From Paraliobacillus quinghaiensis (GTDB lineage: Bacteria; Bacillota; Bacilli; Bacillales; Amphibacillaceae), in assembly GCF_003426025.1 (NCBI RefSeq), contig NZ_QJSH01000016.1, forward strand, positions 1 through 60,882: a DNA stretch of 60,882 bases, given 5' to 3'. The notes beneath the pieces were generated by a model, which saw only the letters and a program-made list of their open reading frames with translations, was not told where the DNA came from and did not search any database. How positions within the stretch are numbered: position 1 is the stretch's first letter; each line of letters begins with the position of its first letter. Below are positions 7,412 through 15,493 of the stretch, in pieces. The translations under genes and the position numbers were made by a program.

Positions 7412-9217
7412 TTATAATTTGTCATAGAAGGTTGTCTCAAATTGAGAAACAGTGTTCTTTAGATTATTAAGTAATGGGTAATTCCCGTTCTTTAACAAAG
7501 TGCTCGGAATAGGTTTACATGCCTTAATAAAATAATATTCTTGATCAAGAATTAGTGACAATTGTAGCTGGTTCTGTAATCTTTTAGGTGTATTACCCAT
7601 TGGAAACTGATTGGTTTTAAACTGTTTTTTTACTATTCTTATAGCTTTTTGTATTTCATTTGTATTTTTATTCCAGGTAATGCTCGGGATGATGTACGAC
7701 AAACTAGAATTAATCAAGATGAAAAGAAGAAAAAGTACCGTAGCTGTTGTCATTGTAAGAAAAATACTAAGTATAAAAGTTGCACTAAATAGAAGTATCA
7801 TAAGTTTTTTATTACATCTGAGAACTAGTGTGATTGCCCCCAAAATAGAAAACACGATCATGATCACGAATTGGACGTCACGTGTCCAAGCTTCAGTGAA
7901 AGTAAAGTAGGCTAGCAGACCTAGTGTTATTGAAATAGTGGAGAAGCTATATAGGAAATAGGGTACATAATTTCCTTTTAATCTACTTAAGGAAAACTGT
8001 TTTGTTGTAATTTCATGCCATTTCTTTATGTGATAATATTTATTAGTTTTAGACTTTTGCGATCGGTATTGAATGTTATCCGTTGAGTCTGCGATTGATT
8101 CAAGCAAAAAGAAAGAACCGAGTTTATCTTTCTCTCTAAATAGCCATCTTTTTATATAGAGTTCACTTTCACCAAGCTCAGTATGATTCTGCTTCCAAGT
8201 GAAGCGGAAGGTCTTCCCGTCATTTAACTCTGAAGGTACTTCTGTAATTACAATTAGTCCACGTTGATAAAGGGAAAAAAGACCAGAAATAATGTCCTCT
8301 TTAATAAGTTTTCCTTTATTATTCACGTAGCTTACAACAATTGGATCCGTTTTTTCTATTAATGTCAGAAGCTTTTCTCTGTCTTTAAGTTTTTGTCTGT
8401 TATTTGGATGAAAATATATAATACCGATTCCTGCGATTAATGTGACTACAATACCAATTACAATTAGTGGAATGATCTGGTTAAAATTATCCTCAACATT
8501 TTCATAACGCCATGCTAATGAGCTTTCTGAAACAAGTAGCTTTTTTTTCATGTCTTTGGCTTGATTAACTGCTTGATCGGTTAACAGGCTAGAAGGGAAA
8601 ATTAATGCAAATTCATTTTTTTGTGATTTGGGAAGATTATCAAAACTATAACGGATAAAGGACTCTGTTGTTTGAATAAGTGGTTTGTTTCTAGAATGAA
8701 CATAGAAATAAATGTCATCTTTCACTTGTTTTGAGGGAAGATATAGATTAATTGTTACATTATGAAGTTCTGTATTGTTTGTCTCCCCCAAAAAAGAGTG
8801 ATGTAAATATGCTGTATCATTATATTTTGTTATTGCGCCTACTATATCATAACTATAAATTACATGCTGTGACTTATTGTTTGTTGAGAATTGAATGTAA
8901 TATTGATCACGTAATCGTGTAAATTTCATCGGATCTAAGTTAGTAGTTTCTATATTTGCATTTTTAAGATTATAGGGTGCAACGTATGCTTTAAAGTTCT
9001 TCACTTTTGGATTTGTCGACCTTATTGTCCCTCGGTCAGTATCATTAACGCTATACTTGTAAAGTTCCTTTACGTGGATTGTTCCATCAGTGTCAATAAA
9101 AGCTTGAATATCTACTTGGTCAATATGAATAGTATTATCTGTGTTTGAGCAACTAATTAGAATAAATATGAGTGGTAATATAAAGAGAAAAATATCTATT
9201 TTCTTCAAATTCATCAT
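7412..9217 (-). CDS. DUF2207 family membrane protein
   Basis: About 601 residues. The N terminus is a hydrophobic signal ending in LISC, which would make it a lipoprotein or signal anchor. A large extracytoplasmic beta-rich region (to about 245) is typical of DUF2207, followed by a helix near 250-270, a cytoplasmic region, and about four more helices at 430-515. Function of the family is unknown. The AAAGGG site allows ATG 9217 or 9214 or TTG 9208 as start; the first in-frame ATG at 9262 has no ribosome-binding site. Single-gene unit. Confidence 0.72.
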   Translation of the reverse strand: MMNLKKIDIFLFILPLIFILISCSNTDNTIHIDQVDIQAFIDTDGTIHVKELYKYSVNDTDRGTIRSTNPKVKNFKAYVAPYNLKNANIETTNLDPMKFTRLRDQYYIQFSTNNKSQHVIYSYDIVGAITKYNDTAYLHHSFLGETNNTELHNVTINLYLPSKQVKDDIYFYVHSRNKPLIQTTESFIRYSFDNLPKSQKNEFALIFPSSLLTDQAVNQAKDMKKKLLVSESSLAWRYENVEDNFNQIIPLIVIGIVVTLIAGIGIIYFHPNNRQKLKDREKLLTLIEKTDPIVVSYVNNKGKLIKEDIISGLFSLYQRGLIVITEVPSELNDGKTFRFTWKQNHTELGESELYIKRWLFREKDKLGSFFLLESIADSTDNIQYRSQKSKTNKYYHIKKWHEITTKQFSLSRLKGNYVPYFLYSFSTISITLGLLAYFTFTEAWTRDVQFVIMIVFSILGAITLVLRCNKKLMILLFSATFILSIFLTMTTATVLFLLFILINSSLSYIIPSITWNKNTNEIQKAIRIVKKQFKTNQFPMGNTPKRLQNQLQLSLILDQEYYFIKACKPIPSTLLKNGNYPLLNNLKNTVSQFETTFYDKL

Positions 9218-9382
9218 CCCTTTTAGATTGATTCTAATGAAAATAAACTTGTCTAAATACATTTATCTATAAAAACTATGATGAGAATGTCTTGATCATG
9301 TGTAACAGTGCTTTAAAAGCTAATAAATTTTAAAATCATTGGTATACTAAATAAGAAAAATTTATAGGGAAGAGGTGTGAGA

Positions 9383-9532
9383 ATGGGTAGGGATGAGCAT
9401 CATCATCATAAAAATAATAAAGCAAAACTTCCACAAACACCTGAAAAACAAAAGGGTTCAGCAGGCATTGATATAGAAATGTCAAAAAATCCTAAAGTGC
9501 AATTAGGTGTTAATGAAGAAGAAAAGGAATAG
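9383..9532 (+). CDS. YfhD-like small protein
   Basis: 49 residues, starting MGRDEHHHHKNNKAKLPQTP. The layout MGR-(His-rich)-N-K-x-K-LPQTP followed by an acidic GIDIE segment resembles YfhD-family peptides of Bacillus, whose role is unknown. An AGAGGTG ribosome-binding site lies 5 bases before ATG and a clear terminator follows. Hydrophilic, no membrane segment. The His run could bind metal but that is speculation. Confidence 0.65.
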   Translation: MGRDEHHHHKNNKAKLPQTPEKQKGSAGIDIEMSKNPKVQLGVNEEEKE

Positions 9533-9547
9533 TTAAGTGTAAATAAA

Positions 9548-9584
9548 AAGCGATTCCGCGGTAGTTAACGGAATCGCTTTTTGC
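9548..9584 (+). terminator. terminator of the YfhD-like gene
   Basis: Stem AAGCGATTCCG/CGGAATCGCTT with 10-base loop and T run. Confidence 0.85.
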
Positions 9585-9621
9585 ATATAACTGTAACAAA
9601 TAGAAAATAGAGTTTTTAGTT

Positions 9622-9653
9622 AAAAAACCGCCAAATTTTGGCCGTTTTTTTAT
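9622..9653 (-). terminator. terminator of the small hydrophilic protein gene
   Basis: On the minus strand a stem built from CGGCCAAA and TTTGGCGG (one mismatch) is followed by TTTTTT, right after the stop of the gene ending at 9656. Confidence 0.6.
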
Positions 9654-9655
9654 AA

Positions 9656-9850
9656 TTATTGATTGTTACGATTTTGTTTTTTGTTTGTTACATTGTCGGT
9701 TACATTCTCAACAGCATTAGCAGTCGCATCTACAGCATTCATAGCAGCATCTTCTGTTGTTTCTAGTGCACTGTGGACAGTATGGAATGCAGATCCTGCT
9801 GTATCTTTAATATTCTCTTTTGTCTTATTTCTTTTATTATTGTTTGTCAT
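9656..9850 (-). CDS. small hydrophilic helical protein, unknown
   Basis: 64 residues with a basic N terminus (MTNNNKRNKTKENIKDTAG) and then Ala/Val/Asp/Thr-rich segments with an amphipathic helix look, AMNAVDATANAVENVTDNV. This repeating pattern is reminiscent of LEA- or apolipoprotein-like stress peptides, but I do not recognise a family. ATG 9850 is chosen because AGGAGGTG lies 8 bases upstream; the longer reading frame has no such site. Confidence 0.55.
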   Translation of the reverse strand: MTNNNKRNKTKENIKDTAGSAFHTVHSALETTEDAAMNAVDATANAVENVTDNVTNKKQNRNNQ

Positions 9851-10009
9851 ATGGTTTCCACCTCCTAAACAAGAGTAGGATATGGACAATAAAGCTATTT
9901 TATTCTTTGGAAATAGTTGAGATACCACTATTATTGTAAAATTTTTTTGGATAAAGAAATATTATATGGGAAAATTAATTGTAATCAGAATCTATAAAGG
10001 AGATATATA

Positions 10010-10462
10010 ATGCATAAATTTATGTTTGTTTTTTTGCTATCCGCTTTATTTGTATTAGGAGGGTTTAGCTCAAGCTCAGGTGAGATTGTTAAAGAAATTG
10101 AAATAAATAATGGAGATAATTCAGTTGATTTGGTAACTTCGAACGAAAAATCCGATATGAAAATCATTGAGGGAGTAGATACTGTATTAAAGTCGGTTGG
10201 TGCTTTGCAATTTACAGTTAATAATTCACCTGAAGCAATAGAAAAGTTAAATAAACTTGGTGAAAAGTTAGATGATGATTGGGATATAATAGAAGAGAAG
10301 GTAGAGAAGCAATTTCCTAAGGATTATAAGAATATTGAGGATAGTTTATATCCATTAATTGATCAAGCTCAAAGTGATAAACCAAACATTGAAGAAATAA
10401 AGCAATTAATAAAAGATGTAAATGTGAAACTAAATAAATTTAAAGAAAAAATTAGTTCATAA
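10010..10462 (+). CDS. secreted protein of unknown function
   Basis: 150 residues. Residues 1-19 form a signal peptide (MHKFMFVFLLSALFVLGGFS) but where a lipobox Cys would be expected there is Ser, so it is either secreted or a lipoprotein that lost its Cys. The remainder is charged and helical (GEKLDDDWDIIEEKVEKQFP; repeats of Lys/Glu), somewhat like DUF6376-type small lipoproteins; I cannot assign it. AAGGAG precedes ATG. It ends in an unusually long perfect hairpin. Confidence 0.6.
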   Translation: MHKFMFVFLLSALFVLGGFSSSSGEIVKEIEINNGDNSVDLVTSNEKSDMKIIEGVDTVLKSVGALQFTVNNSPEAIEKLNKLGEKLDDDWDIIEEKVEKQFPKDYKNIEDSLYPLIDQAQSDKPNIEEIKQLIKDVNVKLNKFKEKISS

Positions 10463-10484
10463 ATAATAATTGAGTGTATTGAAT

Positions 10485-10542
10485 AAAAATCCATTATAAA
10501 AACAGCAGGTCATATTACCTGCTGTTTTTATAATGGATTTTT
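10485..10542. terminator. 26-bp perfect inverted repeat, bidirectional terminator
   Basis: Two 26-bp arms with no mismatch around a 6-base CATATT loop; the core is ACAGCAGGT/ACCTGCTGT and the outer parts are A- and T-runs. It lies between the secreted protein gene and the converging RpiR-type regulator. Confidence 0.85.
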
Positions 10543-10601
10543 TAGGTGAAATTTTAACTAGCAACAAATCATCTTACTTTTTTGTTTGCTACATGTTTAT
10601 T

Positions 10602-11459
10602 TTAAATTCGTTTTGTAGAAATAGCATTTCTGACTTTTTTAATAGATTCTTTTCCAAGTTCTTTTCTTGCCATTAAAACGTTCACATAAATTGCATCAAT
10701 AACACAAAGTTGTGCAATCCTTGATGCAAGTGCTTCAGATCGGAAGTCTGTTTCTTCTGATAGGGTGTATAAAGGAGTGTCAACTCTTTCGCTTAGTGGA
10801 GATTTAGCAAAACTCGTAATTCCAATTGTTTTAACTCCATTTTCTTTTGTGATTTCCAAAATATCAAGAATATCTTTCGTTGTCCCAGTGTGTGAAATGA
10901 GTACAGCAACATCTTCATTTGTCATTTGAGAAGCGGACATCAATTGCATATGTGTATCAGACTGAACAAATACCGGGACACCTGTTCTAATCAATTTGTG
11001 ATATGCATCTTGGGCTATAATATTGGAACCGCCACTACCAAAAAACTCTATTTTTCTAGCCTGTAGGATTGCTTCTACGGCAGATTTAAAATTATGTTCA
11101 TCAATAACTTTTAATGTATCTTCGAGTGTCTTTATATTAGAATGAAACACTTTTTCAATGATGCTTTTTTCATCATCATTTTCCTGAATTTTTTCATGTA
11201 TATCTTGCATAGGTGCAACAATTTCTGAGGCTAATACTATTTTCATTGCTTGATAACCTTTAAAACCTATTCGTTTACAAAAACGAAATACAGTGGAATC
11301 AGCAATACCGATATCATCAGCAACTTGGTTTATTGTACCATGAACAATATTCTGAGGTTTTTCTATAATGTAGTCAGCAATTTTTTTTTCTTTATCACTT
11401 AAAGTAGGATAGTGGGATTTTATCCGTAATAGGCAATGTTGTGTTTCTGTTGACGTCAT
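10602..11459 (-). CDS. MurR/RpiR-family transcriptional regulator of the gluconate cluster
   Basis: 285 residues. N-terminal HTH_6 domain (about 8-85; TINQVADDIGIADSTVFRFCKRIGFKGYQ) and a C-terminal SIS sugar-phosphate-binding domain (about 125-255; IEFFGSGGSNIIAQDA). Proteins of this family sense a phosphosugar and control nearby catabolic genes. It is divergent from the 6-phosphogluconate dehydrogenase and gluconokinase genes, so 6-phosphogluconate or gluconate is the likely signal. Repeats of AAAGAAATAATATT in the shared intergenic region are the candidate operators. Confidence 0.85.
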   Translation of the reverse strand: MTSTETQHCLLRIKSHYPTLSDKEKKIADYIIEKPQNIVHGTINQVADDIGIADSTVFRFCKRIGFKGYQAMKIVLASEIVAPMQDIHEKIQENDDEKSIIEKVFHSNIKTLEDTLKVIDEHNFKSAVEAILQARKIEFFGSGGSNIIAQDAYHKLIRTGVPVFVQSDTHMQLMSASQMTNEDVAVLISHTGTTKDILDILEITKENGVKTIGITSFAKSPLSERVDTPLYTLSEETDFRSEALASRIAQLCVIDAIYVNVLMARKELGKESIKKVRNAISTKRI

Positions 11460-11603
11460 AATGTCACCCCTCCAAATTATCTATGTCTTTTATTATAATG
11501 CTTAATTTTAAAAAAAGAAATAATTTTTAAAAAGTTAACGAAAAAATAAAAAAATATTTCATAAAAAGCTTGAAAGAAATAATATTTTTTTGTAAAATAA
11601 ATT

Positions 11604-11622
11604 AAAGAAATAATATTCTTTC
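11604..11622 (+). promoter_or_regulatory. candidate operator for the RpiR-type regulator
   Basis: AAAGAAATAATATTCTTT is an imperfect palindrome with AAAGAA/TTCTTT arms, just before the ribosome-binding site of the dehydrogenase gene. The same core GAAATAAT recurs at about 11576 (AAAGAAATAATATT) and about 11517, giving three direct copies in the divergent intergenic region. Binding by the neighbouring regulator is inferred from position. Confidence 0.45.
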
Positions 11623-11636
11623 AGAGGGTGAAATAA

Positions 11637-12539
11637 ATGAAAATTGCAATGGTAGGTTTAGGTAAAATGGGAATGAATCTAACGAGTAATCTGGTTGCTA
11701 ACGGTCATGAGGTAGTAGCTTATGATATTTTTGAGGAATCTGTTAGTAAAGCAGTACAGAGAGGGGCAATACGTGGAAAGTCATTACAAGACATTGTGGC
11801 TAAGTTGGAAACTCCTAGGGTTGTTTGGATGATGGTACCAGCTGGAGATGTTACAGAAAAGTTAGTAACAGAGCTTAGTAGTTTATTAAATGCAAAGGAC
11901 ATATTGATTGATGGTGGTAACTCAAATTATAAGGACACAGTCCGACGAGCAAAACAATTAGAGGAACAGGGGATTCACTTTATAGATGTTGGAACAAGTG
12001 GTGGTATGGAAGGAGCAAGACAAGGTGCTTGTACTATGATTGGGGGAGATAAAGAGGCTTTTCAATATACTGAAAAAATTTTTTCTGACAGCTGCGTTGA
12101 AAACGGTTACTTATATACAGGTAGATCAGGTAGTGGTCACTTTTTAAAGATGGTTCATAATGGTATTGAATATGGTATGATGCAAGCTATTGGTGAAGGT
12201 TTTGATATTTTAGACAAGAGTGAATTTAATTATGATTATGCAGATGTAGCTCGTCTATGGAATAATGGATCTGTTATTCGCTCATGGTTAATGGAACTAA
12301 TGGAGAGTGCATTTTCTGAAGACAGTAACCTAGACGATATTAAAGGTATTGTTCATTCGTCAGGAGAAGGAAAGTGGACAGTTGAAACAGCACTTGATTT
12401 ACAAGTATCGGCACCGGTAATAGCTTTATCATTAATGATGAGAAACCGTTCATTAGAGTCTGATACATTTAGTGGGAAAGTAGTTGCGGCACTGAGGAAT
12501 CAATTTGGAGGACACTCTGTTGAAACAAATGATATCTAG
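11637..12539 (+). CDS. gnd: 6-phosphogluconate dehydrogenase, NAD-type, decarboxylating
   Basis: 300 residues, the short form (the common NADP enzyme is about 470). N-terminal Rossmann motif GLGKMG (7-12), substrate motif DGGNSNY and GTSGGMEGARQG, and the catalytic HNGIEYGMMQA helix. It oxidises 6-phosphogluconate to ribulose 5-phosphate. Short forms such as GntZ are generally NAD-linked. GAGGGTG lies before ATG. With gluconokinase downstream and the RpiR regulator upstream it makes a gluconate-use unit; there is about 218 bases between it and gluconokinase. Confidence 0.88.
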   Translation: MKIAMVGLGKMGMNLTSNLVANGHEVVAYDIFEESVSKAVQRGAIRGKSLQDIVAKLETPRVVWMMVPAGDVTEKLVTELSSLLNAKDILIDGGNSNYKDTVRRAKQLEEQGIHFIDVGTSGGMEGARQGACTMIGGDKEAFQYTEKIFSDSCVENGYLYTGRSGSGHFLKMVHNGIEYGMMQAIGEGFDILDKSEFNYDYADVARLWNNGSVIRSWLMELMESAFSEDSNLDDIKGIVHSSGEGKWTVETALDLQVSAPVIALSLMMRNRSLESDTFSGKVVAALRNQFGGHSVETNDI

Positions 12540-12563
12540 GGGTTATGGATTGTGTAAGGGACG

Positions 12564-12665
12564 ATGTTAATTTTTGTAGCGATGACAGGTATTTTTAATT
12601 GATACTATCAAGCAGTAATGCTACCTTTAGTTGTTGCATTTACACTTGGTTTATTTATAACATAA
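12564..12665 (+). pseudogene. possible remnant of a membrane protein, in-frame TGA
   Basis: From ATG 12564 the frame reads MLIFVAMTGIFN, a TGA, then YYQAVMLPLVVAFTLGLFIT and a stop. Both halves are hydrophobic and would join as one helix pair if TGA were TGG. It lies where a gluconate permease gene might be expected, but I cannot match it to GntP. Treat as a possible decayed gene tail. Confidence 0.25.
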
Positions 12666-12678
12666 TTGTATAGTAATA

Positions 12679-12712
12679 AGAGAAGCGCTGTTTTTTGGCG
12701 CTTCTTGCTTTT
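12679..12712 (+). terminator. hairpin between dehydrogenase and gluconokinase genes
   Basis: Stem AAGCGC/GCGCTT with a T-rich loop and a following TTGCTTTTT tract; it may reduce read-through into gluconokinase. Confidence 0.6.
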
Positions 12713-12757
12713 TAAATGCTAAAATAGACAAATATGTAAAGTTTGGGAGGCATTGCG

Positions 12758-14290
12758 ATGAAGAGGTATCTGTTAGGTGTAGATATAGGAACAACCAGTA
12801 CAAAAGCTGTTTTATTTAATCGATCTGGAAAGATAGAGTGCCAGCACGCAGTTGAATACCCGTTACATACACCTGTTCCAGGGGCAGCCGAACAAGATCC
12901 AGATGAAATAGTAAAGGCTGTAAAAACATCAATTAGAGAAACTATAAAAAATAGTAAAATTAATAATGAAGAACTTATGTTTATTTCATTTAGTGCTGCG
13001 ATGCATAGCTTGATTGCAGTGGATAAAGAAGCTAAACCTTTAACTAACAGTATTACATGGGCTGATCAACGTAGTGAGCCATGGGCTAAAAAATTAAAAG
13101 AAGGTAACGGCCATCAAATATATTTACGAACAGGCACACCAATTCACTCAATGTCTCCATTATCAAAAATAACTTGGCTGAAAAACGATCATACAGATCT
13201 TTTTAACAAAACGTATAAATTTATCTCGATCAAAGAATATGTTTTTAAGCATTTCTTCGGTGAATACATAGTTGATTACTCGATCGCTTCTGCAACAGGA
13301 TTATTCAATTTAGAAAATTTGAAATGGGACCAGGGTGCTATAGAGGCTGCAGGGATAACAGAAAATCAGCTTTCTACTATTGTTCCAACAACACACAAGG
13401 TTCAAGGGTTAAATCAAGAATTGGCTGAGGAACTGGGAATTGAAATGGACGTCCCTTTTATTGTTGGAGCAAATGATGGTGTTCTATCCAACCTTGGGGT
13501 TAATGCAATTGAACCAGGGGTGGTTGCTCTTACAATTGGTACGAGTGGAGCAATTCGAACAGTTACTGATCAACCAGTAACTGATCCTAAAGGACGGATT
13601 TTCTGTTATGCCCTCACCGATAAACATTGGGTAATTGGCGGACCAGTTAATAATGGCGGAATGGTAATGCGCTGGCTTCGTGATGAAATGTGTCAGGATG
13701 AAGTGAAAGAAGCTAAACAGTTAGGTATTGATCCTTATGATGTGATGACAGAAAAAATGACTAAAATAGCGCCTGGTTCAGAAGGTCTACTTTTCCACCC
13801 TTACTTAGCTGGTGAACGCGCTCCGATATGGAATGCGAATGCAAGGGGATCATTTTTTGGGTTAGGAATGCATCACAAAAAAGAACACATGATGCGCGCG
13901 GTACTTGAGGGGATTAATTTAAACATATACACTGTCTTACTTGCATTAGAAGAGATTATTGGAATTCCAGAAAAGATACATGCGACTGGAGGGTTTGCCA
14001 AATCAGCAGTATGGAGGCAGATGCTTGCTGATGTCTTTAATCAAGAATTACAAATTCCAGAAAGTATCGAAAGCTCTTGTTTAGGGGCTGTTGTACTTGG
14101 TTTATATGCATTAGGAGAAGTCGAGGATTTAAGTGTAATATCGGAAATGGTTGGTACAACAGTCAGTAACAAACCTAATCAAGAACAAGTGAATGTTTAC
14201 GCTGAGCTAATACCGATCTTCATTCGACTTAGTCGATTATTTGAGGAGGATTATGACACAATCGTTAGTTTACAACAAAAGTACAAATAG
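12758..14290 (+). CDS. gntK: gluconokinase (FGGY family)
   Basis: 510 residues. FGGY_N begins with GVDIGTTSTKAV (ATP phosphate-binding), and FGGY_C carries GTSGAIR and ATGGFAKSAVWRQMLADV. The length and the HSMSPLSKITWLK region match Bacillus GntK, which phosphorylates D-gluconate with ATP to feed the dehydrogenase upstream. ATG 12758 lies 7 bases after GGGAGG; the in-frame TTG at 12743 overlaps that site and is not the start. No gluconate permease gene is seen nearby. Confidence 0.85.
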   Translation: MKRYLLGVDIGTTSTKAVLFNRSGKIECQHAVEYPLHTPVPGAAEQDPDEIVKAVKTSIRETIKNSKINNEELMFISFSAAMHSLIAVDKEAKPLTNSITWADQRSEPWAKKLKEGNGHQIYLRTGTPIHSMSPLSKITWLKNDHTDLFNKTYKFISIKEYVFKHFFGEYIVDYSIASATGLFNLENLKWDQGAIEAAGITENQLSTIVPTTHKVQGLNQELAEELGIEMDVPFIVGANDGVLSNLGVNAIEPGVVALTIGTSGAIRTVTDQPVTDPKGRIFCYALTDKHWVIGGPVNNGGMVMRWLRDEMCQDEVKEAKQLGIDPYDVMTEKMTKIAPGSEGLLFHPYLAGERAPIWNANARGSFFGLGMHHKKEHMMRAVLEGINLNIYTVLLALEEIIGIPEKIHATGGFAKSAVWRQMLADVFNQELQIPESIESSCLGAVVLGLYALGEVEDLSVISEMVGTTVSNKPNQEQVNVYAELIPIFIRLSRLFEEDYDTIVSLQQKYK

Positions 14291-14621
14291 CCGAGGGAAT
14301 AGGATTGATTAAAACCAAATATTTGTTTGTTATGCTTTTCCTTCTCTTTATGATTAATATATTTTTAGTCGTATTTTGCGGTTTCCCGGGCAATAAAATT
14401 ATTATTTTTTATAAATGACATTAATAATATTAAATTTTACACATTATTTACACATTTAATAAAATTTAACATAATTTTTTATGTAAAATCCTTTTTTGGC
14501 AGCACTTATAGATTTCTCTAAGGTTACCTTAACGTTTTTTTCTCTTAAAACTATAGGTGTCTATCCAAATAGGATATGTTACAATTACTCTCAGTAGAAA
14601 TTGAAAGGGGAATAATGAATA
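14291..14621. other. intergenic region with little content
   Basis: 331 bases, very AT-rich. A 37-codon frame from TTG 14303 (hydrophobic, ending before 14420) follows GAGGG loosely, but I would not call it a gene. A run of ATTTAACACATAATTT-like sequence precedes the lipoprotein gene. No hairpin terminator of note is visible after gluconokinase. Confidence 0.5.
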
Positions 14622-15425
14622 ATGAATAAAAAGTGGTTTTTAAGTTTAGCTCTAATGTTTGCGGTAGTTCTACTAGCTGCATGTAATAATGGAGAAGAGT
14701 CAGTAGAGGAAAATAATGATGAACCAGAAACGCAGGAGGAAGAAACTGCTGGAGATAATGAAACAGCTACAGAAGGTGGAGAAAACACGGTACAACAACC
14801 CGAACTACCTGAACCTAACTTAGAAGGAATCCCTGAGGTTGTAGCACAGGTGAATGGAGAAGAAATAGGAAAAGAAGAATTTGAAAATGCATTTACTGGA
14901 CAATTTCAGCAAATTGCAATGCAAGCGCAAATGTCTGGACAAGCATCAGATATTGATCAGGAACAATTAAAAACACAGATTGTAGAAAGTATGATAGGTC
15001 AAAAACTTCTTATTCAAGAAGCGGATAAACGTAACTTTAATGTATCAGACGACGAGATCAATAAAGTGATTGATGGAATAGTAGAACAAAATGGTATGGA
15101 ATCACAAGATGCACTTATGGCTGCTTTAGAAGAGCAGGGTACAGATAAAGAAGAAGTACTATCTCAGGTTGAAAAACAAGTAAAAATCAATAAACTTATT
15201 GAAGATGAATCTGGTGATATTGCACCAACAGATGCAGAAGTACAAGAATATTACGATCAGCTTGTAGCACAGCAAGAGGAAATGGATTCGAACGCTGAAA
15301 TTCCATCTTTTGATGAAGTGAAATCAACTATTGAGCAACAATTAGTAAGTCAGAAACAAAATAAAGTTGTTCAAACACTTGTAACAACACTTCGTGAAAA
15401 CGCTGAAATAACAAACAATTTATAA
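14622..15425 (+). CDS. SurA N-terminal-domain lipoprotein (foldase-like)
   Basis: 267 residues. Signal peptide with lipobox LLAAC (Cys21), then an acidic, low-complexity linker (22-65, Glu/Asn/Thr-rich), then a SurA_N/PrsA-like helical domain (about 70-200; VVAQVNGEEIGKEEFENAF is the classic opening). No parvulin PPIase domain is recognisable in the remaining C-terminal part, which looks like the closing helix of the chaperone fold. It should be an extracytoplasmic chaperone tethered to the membrane. Followed by a good terminator. Confidence 0.8.
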   Translation: MNKKWFLSLALMFAVVLLAACNNGEESVEENNDEPETQEEETAGDNETATEGGENTVQQPELPEPNLEGIPEVVAQVNGEEIGKEEFENAFTGQFQQIAMQAQMSGQASDIDQEQLKTQIVESMIGQKLLIQEADKRNFNVSDDEINKVIDGIVEQNGMESQDALMAALEEQGTDKEEVLSQVEKQVKINKLIEDESGDIAPTDAEVQEYYDQLVAQQEEMDSNAEIPSFDEVKSTIEQQLVSQKQNKVVQTLVTTLRENAEITNNL

Positions 15426-15431
15426 AATAAC

Positions 15432-15468
15432 AAAAACCAGGTCCAAATAATACTCGGACCTGGTTTTT
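15432..15468. terminator. bidirectional terminator
   Basis: Stem AAAACCAGGTCC/GGACCTGGTTTTT between the converging lipoprotein and BCCT transporter genes. Confidence 0.88.
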
Positions 15469-15493
15469 CATTTTCTGCAAGCTTTATTCAGAT

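Noticed and set aside
14303-14416. 37-codon hydrophobic frame after gluconokinase
   Set aside because: Weak, badly spaced Shine-Dalgarno and very AT-rich composition; hydrophobic frames are expected by chance here.
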